Positions 25,486 through 33,439 of a DNA stretch of 64,000 nucleotides are shown piece by piece (within the stretch, counting starts at the first letter, position 1; each line of letters begins with the position of its first letter). Source of the stretch: Afifella sp. IM 167 (GTDB lineage Bacteria; Pseudomonadota; Alphaproteobacteria; Rhizobiales; Afifellaceae); the NCBI RefSeq assembly GCF_020144925.1, contig NZ_NSLC01000007.1, positions 62,001 through 126,000 of the forward strand, given 5' to 3'. The position numbers were made by a program, and so were the translations under genes. The notes below the pieces were generated by a model. It saw only the letters and a program-made list of their open reading frames with translations. It searched no databases and had not been told where the DNA came from.

Positions 25486-26298
25486 TCAGGCGGGGGCCTC
25501 GGCGGGATCGTCGGCGGCCTGCTCGACCGCCTTTTCGCCCATGATCTCGTCCCAGATGGTGGAGCACAGATCGTGGAAGACGGCGGTCTTGCGGACGGCC
25601 CGCAGATCGCGCGGATAGTCGATATCGACCTTGACCTCGCGCTTGACCCTGCCCGGCCGGCCGCTGATGACGATGACCCGGCTCGACAGGGAGACCGCCT
25701 CCTCGATGTCGTGGGTGACGAAGATGACGCTCTTGCGATAACGGCCCCAGATGCGCAGCAGCTCCCGACCCATCATGACCTTGGTCTGGGCGTCGAGCGC
25801 GCCGAAGGGCTCGTCCATGAGGTAGAGCTCCGGCTCGTAGGCCAGGAGGCGGCCGAGGGAGACGCGCTGGCGCATGCCGCCCGAGAGCATGGAGGGATAG
25901 TGCTTGCCGAAGCCGGTGAGCTGAAGGAAATCGATCAGTTCCTGGCAGCGCTTCGCCCGATCGGCCTGCGGATAGCCGCCGAGCTCCAGGCCGACATTGA
26001 TGTTCTCCTCGGCCGTCGCCCAGGGCAGCAGCGCATCGCGCTGGAACATGAAGCCGACATGCGGCGGCGTCCTGTCGATCTCGGCGCCGTCGACGAAGAC
26101 CCGGCCCGCCGCGGGCGGCTCCAGGCCGGAGATGAGCTTCAGCAACGTCGACTTGCCGCAGCCGCTCGGCCCGACGATGGAGAGAAACTCGCCGTCGCCC
26201 AGCACGAGATCGACGTCCTTGAGAACCGTCAGATCCCCGTAAGCGACGGAAGCGCCCTCAAGCACCACCTTCGGCCCCGCCGAGACTTGCATGTCCAT
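25486..26298 (-). CDS. ABC transporter ATPase (NitT/TauT type)
   Basis: This ATPase of about 270 residues has Walker A GPSGCGKST, the ABC signature LSGGMRQRV, Walker B LYLMDEPFGALD and the H-loop FVTHDIEEA. The start ATG 26298 (MDMQV) has AGGTG six bases upstream; the TTG at 26322 has no such site. It is the third gene of a permease, binding protein, ATPase set in the nitrate/taurine/aromatic-acid ABC class. The C-terminal tail after about residue 230 is short. It powers uptake of the likely substrate of the UbiD pathway. Confidence 0.94.
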   Translation of the reverse strand: MDMQVSAGPKVVLEGASVAYGDLTVLKDVDLVLGDGEFLSIVGPSGCGKSTLLKLISGLEPPAAGRVFVDGAEIDRTPPHVGFMFQRDALLPWATAEENINVGLELGGYPQADRAKRCQELIDFLQLTGFGKHYPSMLSGGMRQRVSLGRLLAYEPELYLMDEPFGALDAQTKVMMGRELLRIWGRYRKSVIFVTHDIEEAVSLSSRVIVISGRPGRVKREVKVDIDYPRDLRAVRKTAVFHDLCSTIWDEIMGEKAVEQAADDPAEAPA

Positions 26299-26336
26299 CG
26301 ATTTCACCTGTGTCGGAAGCAACGTTCCAGGGGTCA

Positions 26337-26365
26337 GGCGCCCGCGCCGACATGGCCCGGGCGCC
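26337..26365 (-). promoter_or_regulatory. Intercistronic stem-loop after binding-protein gene
   Basis: GGCGCCCG (26337-26344) and CGGGCGCC (26358-26365) are perfect 8-bp arms with a 13-base loop. The stem begins about 8 bases after the stop codon of the binding-protein gene and precedes the ATPase gene. No T-run follows, so it more likely stabilises the upstream message or causes partial termination. Confidence 0.5.
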
Positions 26366-26373
26366 CGAATGCC

Positions 26374-27318
26374 TCACATTTCGAGGTAGGATTCCTCGAG
26401 AGTGATCGGCTTCAGCGAGGGATCGGCACTCGTCATGATGCTGTTCACCGTGTCGATCGCATCCTGGCTGTACTTGCCGCCTTCCGGGATGCGGCTCACG
26501 GCCGATTCCGCCGTTGCCGCGATGATGTCATCGGACAAGGTCGGATAGAGCTCCTTGACGAGCTTCTGCGCGAAGGCCGGATCGCTTCTCAGATCGGCCG
26601 AAGCCTTGTCCAGAGCCGACACCAGACCGGCGGCAAGCTCCGGATTCTCCTTGATCCACGATTCCTTCACGATGGCCGAGAAGCCGGCGTAGGGCAGCTG
26701 CGTGAAGTCTTCCACGATCTCGAAATCCCCGCGCTTGAGGAGGAATTCGCGGTCGGTCGTCACCAGCATGCCGGCATTCACCTTGCCGCCCTCGATCGCG
26801 GCGACCATCGAGGCGCCGGTGCCGGAGGGGATGAGCGAGTAGTCGCTGTCCGGCTTCATATCGAGCTCTTTGATGGCCCAGCGCAGCGTATTGTCGGTCA
26901 TGGAGCCCGGCGAGGTGATACCGAGCGTCTCGCCCTTCATCTCGGCGATGCTGCTGCCCGCGGCGCCCTTCTTGCCGATCAGCGTGTAGTCGTGCCGGTC
27001 GTCGAGGCCATACAGGAAGACCGCCGGAATGCCACGGTTGCGAAGGCGCACGACGTGGTCGCCGGCGCAGAAGCAGATATCGACGCTGTCGCCGGCGAAA
27101 GCCTGAACCGTCGGACCGCCACCCTGGAAGTCCAGGGTCTCGATCTCGATGCCTTCATCGGCAAGGTAGCCCTTCTCCTTGGCGGCCATCACCGGCAGCA
27201 TGCCTTCGAAGTTCACGGCGACGCCCGCGCGGATCGTCGTCGTCTCGGCCGAGGCGACCGAACTGGCACCAACCGCCAGAAGTGTCGCGAAGGCCGCTTT
27301 TCCCAAGTACGAAATCAT
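26374..27318 (-). CDS. ABC transporter solute-binding protein (NitT/TauT, NMT1-like)
   Basis: This 314-residue periplasmic receptor has the signal MISYLGKAAFATLLAVGASS, cleaved near VASAE. The NMT1/SsuA-type fold is suggested by PVMAAKEKGYLADEGIEIET, FQGGGPTVQAFAGDSVDIC and GETLGITSPGSMTDN. ATG 27318 has AGAGGG six bases upstream; ATG 27354, overlapping the permease stop, is a possible earlier start. The family carries sulfonates, nitrate, pyrimidines and aromatic acids. Association with UbiD and a CoA ligase favours an aromatic carboxylate, which is inference. Confidence 0.92.
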   Translation of the reverse strand: MISYLGKAAFATLLAVGASSVASAETTTIRAGVAVNFEGMLPVMAAKEKGYLADEGIEIETLDFQGGGPTVQAFAGDSVDICFCAGDHVVRLRNRGIPAVFLYGLDDRHDYTLIGKKGAAGSSIAEMKGETLGITSPGSMTDNTLRWAIKELDMKPDSDYSLIPSGTGASMVAAIEGGKVNAGMLVTTDREFLLKRGDFEIVEDFTQLPYAGFSAIVKESWIKENPELAAGLVSALDKASADLRSDPAFAQKLVKELYPTLSDDIIAATAESAVSRIPEGGKYSQDAIDTVNSIMTSADPSLKPITLEESYLEM

Positions 27319-27350
27319 ATAAGTCCCTCTCGAGTTGTGGTTATGGTTAT

Positions 27351-28160
27351 TCATGAAGCCCTCTTGTAGGGAAGAAGGCGATCCTCGATGATTTTTATTG
27401 CTTCGTTGAACAATATTGCCATGATCATGAGGATAAACAGACCAGTGAATACACCAGTCGTATCGAGCCGAGCGCCGGAAATCTGGATGTACCAACCGAG
27501 ACCGCGGTTCGCGCCAAGCATCTCGCCGATGACCGAGCCGATGAGGGCGATGCCGACATTGATGCGCATGGCGGCGATGATCCACGGGATGATCGACGGC
27601 ATCTGCACGCGCCGCAGGATGTAGAAGCGCGAGGCGCGCATCGTGCGCATGAGATTGACGAGGTCCCGATCGACCTCATGCAGCCCCTGGAGCGCATTGA
27701 GGATGAAGACGAAGACGACCAGGGAGAAGACCAGCATGACCTTCGACAGAAGGCCGATCCCGAACCAGATGACGAAGAGCGGGCCGAGCGCGATGCGCGG
27801 CAGGCTGTAGAGGCCCATCCAGAACGGCTCGACGACGCTGGCGAAGCGCGGCAGCGCGGCGAGCAGGACGCCGATGCCGAGACCGACGGGGAGGCCGAGA
27901 GCAAGGCCGAGGATCGCCTGCCAGAGCGTCGCCCAGCTGTTCGTCCACAGCGAGCCGGACACGGCCATATCCCACAGCCGGACGGCGATATCGCTCGGCC
28001 GGCTGATCCAGAACGGATCGATGAGGGTGAAGGAGACGACTTCCCAGATCGCGAGGATGGCGACCAAAAGGGCGATCCGCCAGCCGCTCAGCCACAAGGC
28101 CGGAAGGGAAACGGTTCTGCGGACGACAGGACCCGTGCCCGCGACAGCAGGAGCGCTCAC
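27351..28160 (-). CDS. ABC transporter permease (NitT/TauT type)
   Basis: This 269-residue protein has six predicted helices. The docking loop reads DLVNLMRTMRASRFYILRRV followed by QMPSIIPW. It is the first gene of the minus-strand UbiD cluster. Its promoter region is shared with the divergent VOC/PLP-lyase/UbiX operon. The stop overlaps a possible upstream start of the binding-protein gene. Confidence 0.92.
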   Translation of the reverse strand: MSAPAVAGTGPVVRRTVSLPALWLSGWRIALLVAILAIWEVVSFTLIDPFWISRPSDIAVRLWDMAVSGSLWTNSWATLWQAILGLALGLPVGLGIGVLLAALPRFASVVEPFWMGLYSLPRIALGPLFVIWFGIGLLSKVMLVFSLVVFVFILNALQGLHEVDRDLVNLMRTMRASRFYILRRVQMPSIIPWIIAAMRINVGIALIGSVIGEMLGANRGLGWYIQISGARLDTTGVFTGLFILMIMAILFNEAIKIIEDRLLPYKRAS

Positions 28161-28270
28161 GCCCTGCCCTGCCCGTGCCAGAGGCTGTCGTCCCTCGCCG
28201 AAACAGACAATCTCGCTTGGGTCATGGACATCCGCCTCCAGGCCAGCCGCCCGGGTCCGTCCGGGCGATT

Positions 28271-28305
28271 TGTAACCTGTTAGTAAGATATCCGAAACAT
28301 GTCAA
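28271..28305 (-). promoter_or_regulatory. Promoter with two operator-like motifs for the ABC/UbiD operon
   Basis: On the minus strand a perfect -35 TTGACA (28305-28300) is followed after 17 bases by TAACAG (28282-28277, 3 of 6). The motif CGAAACATGTCAA (28293-28305) covers the -35, and the related TGTAACCTGTTAG (28271-28283) covers the -10. This is the layout of a repressor-controlled promoter; the GntR regulator of the cluster is the obvious candidate. Confidence 0.5.
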
Positions 28306-28632
28306 TACGCCGCGAATTCGGCGTGGCGCGAACAGCTTCCCCCACAACCTCGCAAGCGCCATGCCATACCAGGATCTCCCACCGGGCGGATGAGTCTTTC
28401 CCGATTTGCACGGAGCTTCCGCCCCTCGGGAATGGAGTGTGGGGCGCGAGATTCCGCCTACCCTTCTCTAACTAGCTATATATTTGAATGTTTTCTGAAA
28501 CGCCGCTGTCGAACGGAAGGTGCTGCGCACAAGTCGCGCATCCCAGTCGAAGTCTGCCCGCCCGGGCACCATCTTGACTATCTTGCAGGCAATCATGCGC
28601 CGGCGCATTGCAAAGCGATTGCCATCCGACGA

Positions 28633-28661
28633 TTGACTTGACATGTTACGAAGCCTATCGG
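28633..28661 (+). promoter_or_regulatory. Promoter with operator-like motif for the VOC/PLP-lyase/UbiX operon
   Basis: TTGACT (28633-28638), 17 bases, TATCGG (28656-28661) is a sigma-70-like pair. Between them TTGACATGTTACG (28638-28650) is the reverse complement of the motif at 28293-28305 with a single mismatch. Sharing this 13-mer links the two divergent operons. Confidence 0.45.
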
Positions 28662-28746
28662 AGCCCAATCTTGCCGATGCCCTCCCGGAAATGCGCGCTG
28701 CCGAAGCGCTCCCCCGGCGGCCTGCGGCGACATCGAAGGAGCGCTC

Positions 28747-29370
28747 ATGTCACGGCTCGACCATCTCCTTTGGTCCGCGCCCGTCCTGGAAGACGGCATC
28801 GATCTCATCGAGCGCCTCACCGGCGTGCGGGCTGCGCCCGGCGGGCGACATCCGGGGCGCGGCACCCATAACGCCCTCCTCTCGCTGGGCGAGGACTGCT
28901 ACCTGGAGATCATCGCCCCCGATCCCGAACAGGAGCTGGAGGCGAACCTCGGGGCGAGGCTGAGCGCACGGGCGATGCCAGGCATCTTCGCCTTCGCCAT
29001 CTGCACGGACGACCTCACCGGCCTCGGCAAGACGGCGCGGGATGCCGGCATCCCCTTCCGCGGCCCGGAGGACTGGAGCCGCAAGCAGCCTGACGGCCCG
29101 GAGCTCTTCTGGCAGCTCGGCTTCGCCGACGAGACCGAATATGGCGACCACCTTCCCCTCTTCATCGACTGGAAGGAGACGACCCACCCCGCGCGCACGA
29201 CGCCGGGCGGCCTCAGCCTGAAGCTCTTCGAGGTGATGCACCCCGATCGGGAGGGCCTTTCCGACATCTACGAGACGCTGGGCATCGACCTGCCGGTGCT
29301 GCGCGCCGACCGCCCCGCCTTCCGCGCCATCCTCTCCGGACCGCGCGGCGAACTCGTCCTGACCTCCTGA
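28747..29370 (+). CDS. VOC superfamily protein (glyoxalase-like domain)
   Basis: This 207-residue protein begins with the vicinal-oxygen-chelate pattern LDHLLWSAPVLEDGI and continues GRGTHNALLSLGEDCYLEII (about 38-57), typical of the Glyoxalase_3-type family. His in LDH and HNA and Glu in YLEI are candidate metal ligands. CGAAGGAGCGCTC precedes ATG 28747. It opens a three-gene plus-strand operon with a PLP lyase and UbiX. The reaction is unknown; ring or double-bond chemistry on the UbiD product is possible. Confidence 0.85.
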   Translation: MSRLDHLLWSAPVLEDGIDLIERLTGVRAAPGGRHPGRGTHNALLSLGEDCYLEIIAPDPEQELEANLGARLSARAMPGIFAFAICTDDLTGLGKTARDAGIPFRGPEDWSRKQPDGPELFWQLGFADETEYGDHLPLFIDWKETTHPARTTPGGLSLKLFEVMHPDREGLSDIYETLGIDLPVLRADRPAFRAILSGPRGELVLTS

Positions 29371-29377
29371 CACGCCC

Positions 29378-30565
29378 ATGAAATCCATCTCTCACGTGAC
29401 GACGCCGGACAGCAGGGAAGATCCCTGCACCTTTCTCGTCCATGGCGGGCGCGACCCGCAGCGTTTTGCCGGCCTCGTGAACACGCCCGTGCATCGCGGC
29501 TCGACGATCCTCGCGCCGGATCTGGAGACCTGGCGGGAACGATCGGCGGGTGAGCCTTTCGGCACCTATGGCCGCTTCGGCAATCCGACGACGCGAAGCC
29601 TTGAGGAGACCGTGGCGCATCTGGAGGGAGGCTATCGCAGCATCATCTTCCCCTCCGGGCTTGCCGCATGCTGCCATTCGCTGCTGGCGTTCCTGGAGGG
29701 AGGCGATCACGTCCTCATGCCCCGCTCGGTCTACGGGCCGGTGCGCGCCTTCACGCAGCGGGTGCTGGGCCGCTTTGCCATCGAGGTGGAATTCTACGAC
29801 CCGCTCGCCGGAGGCAATATCCGCGACCTGATGCGCTCCAACACGCGCGTCGTCTACGTGGAATCGCCGGGCTCATGGACCTTCGAGGTCCAGGACATCC
29901 CGGCCATCGCGGAGGAGGCCCATGCGGGCGGTGCCATCGTCGTCATGGACAATTCCTGGGCCTCGCCGCTCTATTTCAAGCCGTTCGAGCACGGCGTCGA
30001 CGTCTCCGTCCAGGCCGCCACGAAGTATCTCGTGGGACATTCGGATGCCCTTCTCGGCGTTGCGACGGCGCGGGAGAGCGTCTGGCCGCAGCTGCAGCAC
30101 GGCGCCCACGACCTCGGCCAGACCGCCGGCCCGGACGACCTCTATCTCGCCTTGCGCGGCATTCGCACGCTCGACGTGCGGCTGAGGCGCCACTGGGAGA
30201 ACGGCGTGATGCTGGCGGAAAGCCTGCTCGACCAGCCGCTCGTCAAACGGGTCCTGCATCCTGCCCTGCCCCAGGATCCGGGCCACATCATCTGGAGACG
30301 CGACTTCACCGGCGCGAGCGGCCTGTTCGGGGTGGAACTGCACCAGATGGACGACAAGGTTCTGCGCGCGCTCTTCTCGCGGCTGAAGCTCTTCGGCATC
30401 GGCCTTTCCTGGGGCGGGTTCGAGAGCCTGATCCTGCCCTACGACAAGCCCGCGCCGGGCAAGGACGGAGGCCCGCTGCTGCGCATTCATGCCGGGCTGG
30501 AAAGCGCCTCCGATCTCATCGCCGACATGAACGAGGCCCTCGCATTCGCCGCGGCAAGCGCATGA
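29378..30565 (+). CDS. Cys/Met metabolism PLP-dependent lyase (cystathionine beta-lyase-like)
   Basis: This 395-residue fold-type I enzyme has the family motif FGTYGRFGNPTTRSLEETVA, the PSGLAACCHSLLAFL segment, the PLP aspartate in VVMDNSWASPLYFKPFEHG and the Schiff-base lysine in QAATKYLVGHSD. Close relatives are cystathionine beta-lyases of the MetC type, but the same fold also does gamma-lyase and synthase reactions. The gene sits in an operon with VOC and UbiX genes rather than with methionine genes. A specialised C-S lyase role in this catabolic cluster is therefore possible. Confidence 0.9.
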   Translation: MKSISHVTTPDSREDPCTFLVHGGRDPQRFAGLVNTPVHRGSTILAPDLETWRERSAGEPFGTYGRFGNPTTRSLEETVAHLEGGYRSIIFPSGLAACCHSLLAFLEGGDHVLMPRSVYGPVRAFTQRVLGRFAIEVEFYDPLAGGNIRDLMRSNTRVVYVESPGSWTFEVQDIPAIAEEAHAGGAIVVMDNSWASPLYFKPFEHGVDVSVQAATKYLVGHSDALLGVATARESVWPQLQHGAHDLGQTAGPDDLYLALRGIRTLDVRLRRHWENGVMLAESLLDQPLVKRVLHPALPQDPGHIIWRRDFTGASGLFGVELHQMDDKVLRALFSRLKLFGIGLSWGGFESLILPYDKPAPGKDGGPLLRIHAGLESASDLIADMNEALAFAAASA

Positions 30566-30630
30566 GCGCGGTAGGGGGCGCGTCTTCGCAGCGGAAGAAA
30601 AGCGTGTAACGGAAGCATCAGGAGAGCGCC

Positions 30631-31239
30631 TTGCCCGACCATCAGCCCGCCGGCGCACGGCCGGACCGTATCATCGTCGGCCTTTCCGGCGCCTCCGGCG
30701 TCATTTACGGGGTGCGCCTGCTGGAGCTCCTGCGCGAGGTGCCGATCGAGACGCATCTCGTGATTTCCCGCTCGGCGGCGATCACGCTCGCCCACGAGAC
30801 CCGCTACAAGATCGCCGCCGTCAAGGCGCTTGCTGATGTATGCCACAGCGTCGAGGACATCGGTGCGGCGATCTCCAGCGGCTCCTTCCATACCCGCGGC
30901 ATGATCGTGGCGCCCTGCTCGATCCGCACCCTTTCGGAGATCGCCTCGGGGGTCACCTCGACGCTTCTGACCCGCGCGGCGGACGTCGTGCTGAAGGAAC
31001 GCCGGCGGCTGGTGCTGATGGTGCGCGAGACGCCGCTGCATCTCGGACATCTGCGCAGCATGGCGGCGGTGACGGAAATGGGCGGCGTGGTCGCCCCGCC
31101 CGTCCCGGCCTTCTACGCAAAGCCGCAATCGCTGGAAGACATGATCGACCATTCGGTCGGGCGCATTCTCGACCTCTTCGAAATTGAGGTCGGCGTCGTT
31201 CGCCGATGGCGCCAGGGTGGCGACAGCGAAAGCGATTGA
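30631..31239 (+). CDS. ubiX: UbiX-type flavin prenyltransferase
   Basis: UbiX prenylates FMN to give the cofactor of UbiD-type decarboxylases. The flavin-binding GLSGASGVIYG (about 17-27) is intact. So are the central SFHTRGMIVAPCSIRTLSEIAS segment, where APCS is a family hallmark, and RRLVLMVRETPLHLGHL near 130-146. The length of 202 residues is normal. The start is TTG 30631 with GGAG seven bases upstream. It lies 65 bases after the PLP lyase. The UbiD partner is on the opposite strand 5 kb away. Confidence 0.94.
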   Translation: MPDHQPAGARPDRIIVGLSGASGVIYGVRLLELLREVPIETHLVISRSAAITLAHETRYKIAAVKALADVCHSVEDIGAAISSGSFHTRGMIVAPCSIRTLSEIASGVTSTLLTRAADVVLKERRRLVLMVRETPLHLGHLRSMAAVTEMGGVVAPPVPAFYAKPQSLEDMIDHSVGRILDLFEIEVGVVRRWRQGGDSESD

Positions 31240-31296
31240 GATGCGCCTCCCACCGCCCTGCCCGGCGGCGAAGGAGAACGCCCCGACGGCGGGCCG

Positions 31297-31803
31297 TCAC
31301 ATCGCTTCGATGATCCGCTCCAGGACCTGCCGGTCCTCAGCATCCGCGACGACGCCGACAGCCGTGAGATAGGTGTCCACATTGGCACGGGCGCGCTCGG
31401 CGGCGGGTGTTCCCGCGGTATCTGCGGCGCCCGGCCCGGCAGCCGCCGCTATGGCGAGCTGCTCCAGATGCTCGCAGTCGATCTCGATGCCGGCCAGCTT
31501 CTTGCGCACATCCAGAACGAGGGAAAGCTCGAGCCCTTCGGCGCCCTCCTTCATGCGCCGGCGCGTCCCGCGCAGGGGACGCACGACGTTTTCATGCCAC
31601 TCCCCCGCCCGCTCCAGGATGGCGGCGAACTCCCGCGCGCCGAGCGGCGCGCGCCCGTCCGCGGCCGACCACAGGCAGAAAAGCACGATGTTGACGTCGA
31701 GACCGTGCCTTTCCTGAAGCTTCAGACAAGCCTCGGCGACACCGGGGCGCCCGTAGAGGGCGAGCGAGAAGTCCCAGAAGGGATGGGGCGGGAATGCGGG
31801 CAT
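31297..31803 (-). CDS. TIGR02444/DUF2390 family protein
   Basis: This 168-residue, mostly helical protein opens with PFWDFSLALYGRPGVAEACL and continues LQERHGLDVNIVLFCLWSA, both characteristic of the TIGR02444 family. The family has no known function. The start ATG 31803 begins the conserved block; an upstream open frame is Arg/Pro-rich and unlikely. It converges with ubiX (57 bases apart) and appears to be a single-gene unit. Confidence 0.85.
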   Translation of the reverse strand: MPAFPPHPFWDFSLALYGRPGVAEACLKLQERHGLDVNIVLFCLWSAADGRAPLGAREFAAILERAGEWHENVVRPLRGTRRRMKEGAEGLELSLVLDVRKKLAGIEIDCEHLEQLAIAAAAGPGAADTAGTPAAERARANVDTYLTAVGVVADAEDRQVLERIIEAM

Positions 31804-31947
31804 CGGCGCCGTCCTGTCGCCTGCGCGCGGCAGGCTGCAAGGGGTGGGAGGAAAGGCCTTGTCGAAGCGACGGGCCAGTCTCCGGCAAGCGGCGGCGGAC
31901 CGCAAGAAGGCAGGACGCGAGCGGCGGGTTCCCCCGCGAATGCGATG

Positions 31948-31978
31948 AAAAAAACGGGCCGCGCCGGGAACGCGGCCC
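31948..31978 (-). terminator. Rho-independent terminator of the TRAP/E1 operon
   Basis: In the minus direction, CGCGGCCC-like arms at 31978-31971 and 31963-31956 form a perfect 8-bp GC stem with a 7-base loop. Seven A residues on the plus strand (31948-31954) give a run of seven U in the transcript. It ends the operon 16 bases after the dctP stop. Confidence 0.88.
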
Positions 31979-31993
31979 GAGTCTACGCCCGGT

Positions 31994-33157
31994 CTAGGCG
32001 TCGTGCACGTAGTACTTGGACGGCGTGTTCGCCGCCTCGTTGAGCTTGTCGAAGAGCTCTAGCGAGCCGACGAGATCCTTCTTGACGCTGTCCCATTCCG
32101 GCCGCTGCGCGCCGGCCTTTTCCTTCCACTGCGCCATCTCTTCCTCGGTCGGCGAGTAGAACTGGACGCCCGCGGCCGCCATCTCGTTCATGGCGTATTC
32201 GCGCGAGGCCGGAACCTGCGAGAGGTTCTGCAGGAAGGTGAGGTAGGCACCCCATTCGACCGCTTCGCGCGTGTCGGAATCGAGCTGCTCGAGCCAGGCG
32301 ATGTTGCAGGAATAAACGCCCGCATCCGGCACGGTCCGCGCGAAGGTGACGTGCGAGACGATGTCCTTGAAGCCGAAGAGGTTGAGGCCCATCACATTCG
32401 GATCGAGCGCGTCGGCAACACCCTGGCGCAGCGCCGAGGGCGTCTCGCCCCAGGCGATCGGCGTCGGGTTGGCGCCCAGCATGTCGTAGAGCTGGGCCAG
32501 GATCTTCGAGCCCGGCACGCGGAATTTCAGGCCGCGGATATCCTCGGGGGTCCGCACCGGCTCCTCGCGCAGACCACGGCGCAGCGAGACCGTACGCGGA
32601 TCGACCGGTTGATAGAGCAGCACCTGGAAGCCGTTCTTGGCGACCTTCGCATCGACTTCCTTCTTCCAGACGTCGGAGGTGACGAGGTTCACGAACTGCT
32701 GGTTGTCGCCGCACCAGTACGGAATGTTGACGAGATCGACCGTGGAGGCAAAGGGCGCGAAGTTCGCCACCGAATGCTGGCCGGCCTGGATCGTGCCGTT
32801 CTGCACCTTCTCCGCCAGCTCGGTTCCCGCGCCGAGGGCGCCGTCCGGCACCAGCCGCACATAGACCTTGCCGCGCGTGGCGTTCTGGATGTTCTCCTTC
32901 AGCTGCAGCTGCATCACCGGGAAGGTGCGCGTCGTGCCAAGGCGATAGGCGGTCGCGATCGACATCACGTGTTCGGCCGCCTTCTCGCGCTCGGCCTCTT
33001 CGGCGCGGGTCTGCGCTTCGGCCGGCTGAACGCCGAGGACGCCCGCCCCGGCCGCCACCGCGGCCGTCGTGAAGCCGGCGGTGCCGGCAAGCTTGAGGAA
33101 TGTTCTCCGCTCTTCGGAGGTCGGCAGGTCTTTATTCCGGGTTGGGTCGAACGTCAT
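31994..33157 (-). CDS. TRAP transporter solute-binding protein (DctP family, Tat-like signal)
   Basis: This 387-residue protein has the N-terminal motif ERRTFLKLAGTAGFTTA, a twin-arginine-type signal that resembles many TRAP receptors exported folded. The receptor core includes GALGAGTELAEKVQNGTIQ and EDIRGLKFRVPGSKI. A second conserved block reads ALRQGVADALDPNVMGL. It is the last gene of a minus-strand operon whose permease genes are first (39.7-37.8 kb), with five other genes in between. That order is unusual for TRAP operons. The start overlaps the small membrane-protein gene (ATGA), with GGGAG upstream. A strong terminator follows. Confidence 0.92.
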   Translation of the reverse strand: MTFDPTRNKDLPTSEERRTFLKLAGTAGFTTAAVAAGAGVLGVQPAEAQTRAEEAEREKAAEHVMSIATAYRLGTTRTFPVMQLQLKENIQNATRGKVYVRLVPDGALGAGTELAEKVQNGTIQAGQHSVANFAPFASTVDLVNIPYWCGDNQQFVNLVTSDVWKKEVDAKVAKNGFQVLLYQPVDPRTVSLRRGLREEPVRTPEDIRGLKFRVPGSKILAQLYDMLGANPTPIAWGETPSALRQGVADALDPNVMGLNLFGFKDIVSHVTFARTVPDAGVYSCNIAWLEQLDSDTREAVEWGAYLTFLQNLSQVPASREYAMNEMAAAGVQFYSPTEEEMAQWKEKAGAQRPEWDSVKKDLVGSLELFDKLNEAANTPSKYYVHDA

Positions 33158-33435
33158 GTTTTCTCCCTTGTAGAGTTATGTGGCGGCCTCTCTGGGCCCT
33201 GCTGAACGGACGCGCTCCACGTACCTGCGCTCCGCTTCCTGTCCCGCTCGGCGCAGTACAGGAAAACCATCCCCACGATCGTCGCCGCGTGGAGCAGAAG
33301 GAATTCTCCGAGTGGCGGCAGAAGCGGCACCCGGGTGGCGAGAAGGCTGGCGATTTTCGCCATGACGATGTTGCCGGCGAAGACGGCAAAGAGGAGCAGC
33401 GAAAGGGAGGCCGAAGCGGTCTTGAGAGATGGCAC
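33154..33435 (-). CDS. Small two-helix membrane protein in TRAP operon
   Basis: This 93-residue protein has two predicted transmembrane helices, at about 10-32 and 44-62. A basic cytoplasmic tail contains ERDRKR. The start is GTG 33435 with AGGA eight bases upstream, 4 bases after the preceding gene. The stop overlaps dctP by 4 bases, so it looks like a genuine co-translated gene rather than chance. I do not recognise a family. It could be an accessory to the TRAP system, but that is inference from position. Confidence 0.65.
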   Translation of the reverse strand: MPSLKTASASLSLLLFAVFAGNIVMAKIASLLATRVPLLPPLGEFLLLHAATIVGMVFLYCAERDRKRSAGTWSASVQQGPERPPHNSTREKT

Positions 33436-33439
33436 CGGC

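Larger units (their letters stand above)
28161..28746. other. Divergent regulatory region of the UbiD/UbiX clusters
   Basis: These 586 bases contain no convincing gene. They carry promoter candidates for both directions with three copies of an AACATGTCAA-like motif, annotated separately. An isolated 14-bp palindrome ATGCGCCGGCGCAT lies at 28595-28608. The middle (about 28420-28500) is AT-rich compared with the genome. Confidence 0.5.

Noticed and set aside
21896-27369. Very long plus-strand frames (about 620-655 residues each) opposite the acyl-CoA ligase, UbiD and ABC genes
   Set aside because: They cover recognised minus-strand genes, have no family motifs and show His/Arg/Asp-rich shadow composition.
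28595-28608. 14-bp GC palindrome as a terminator or operator
   Set aside because: It is short, has no loop or T-run and is not near a gene end. Such palindromes are expected by chance in GC-rich DNA, so it is only noted in the intergenic entry.
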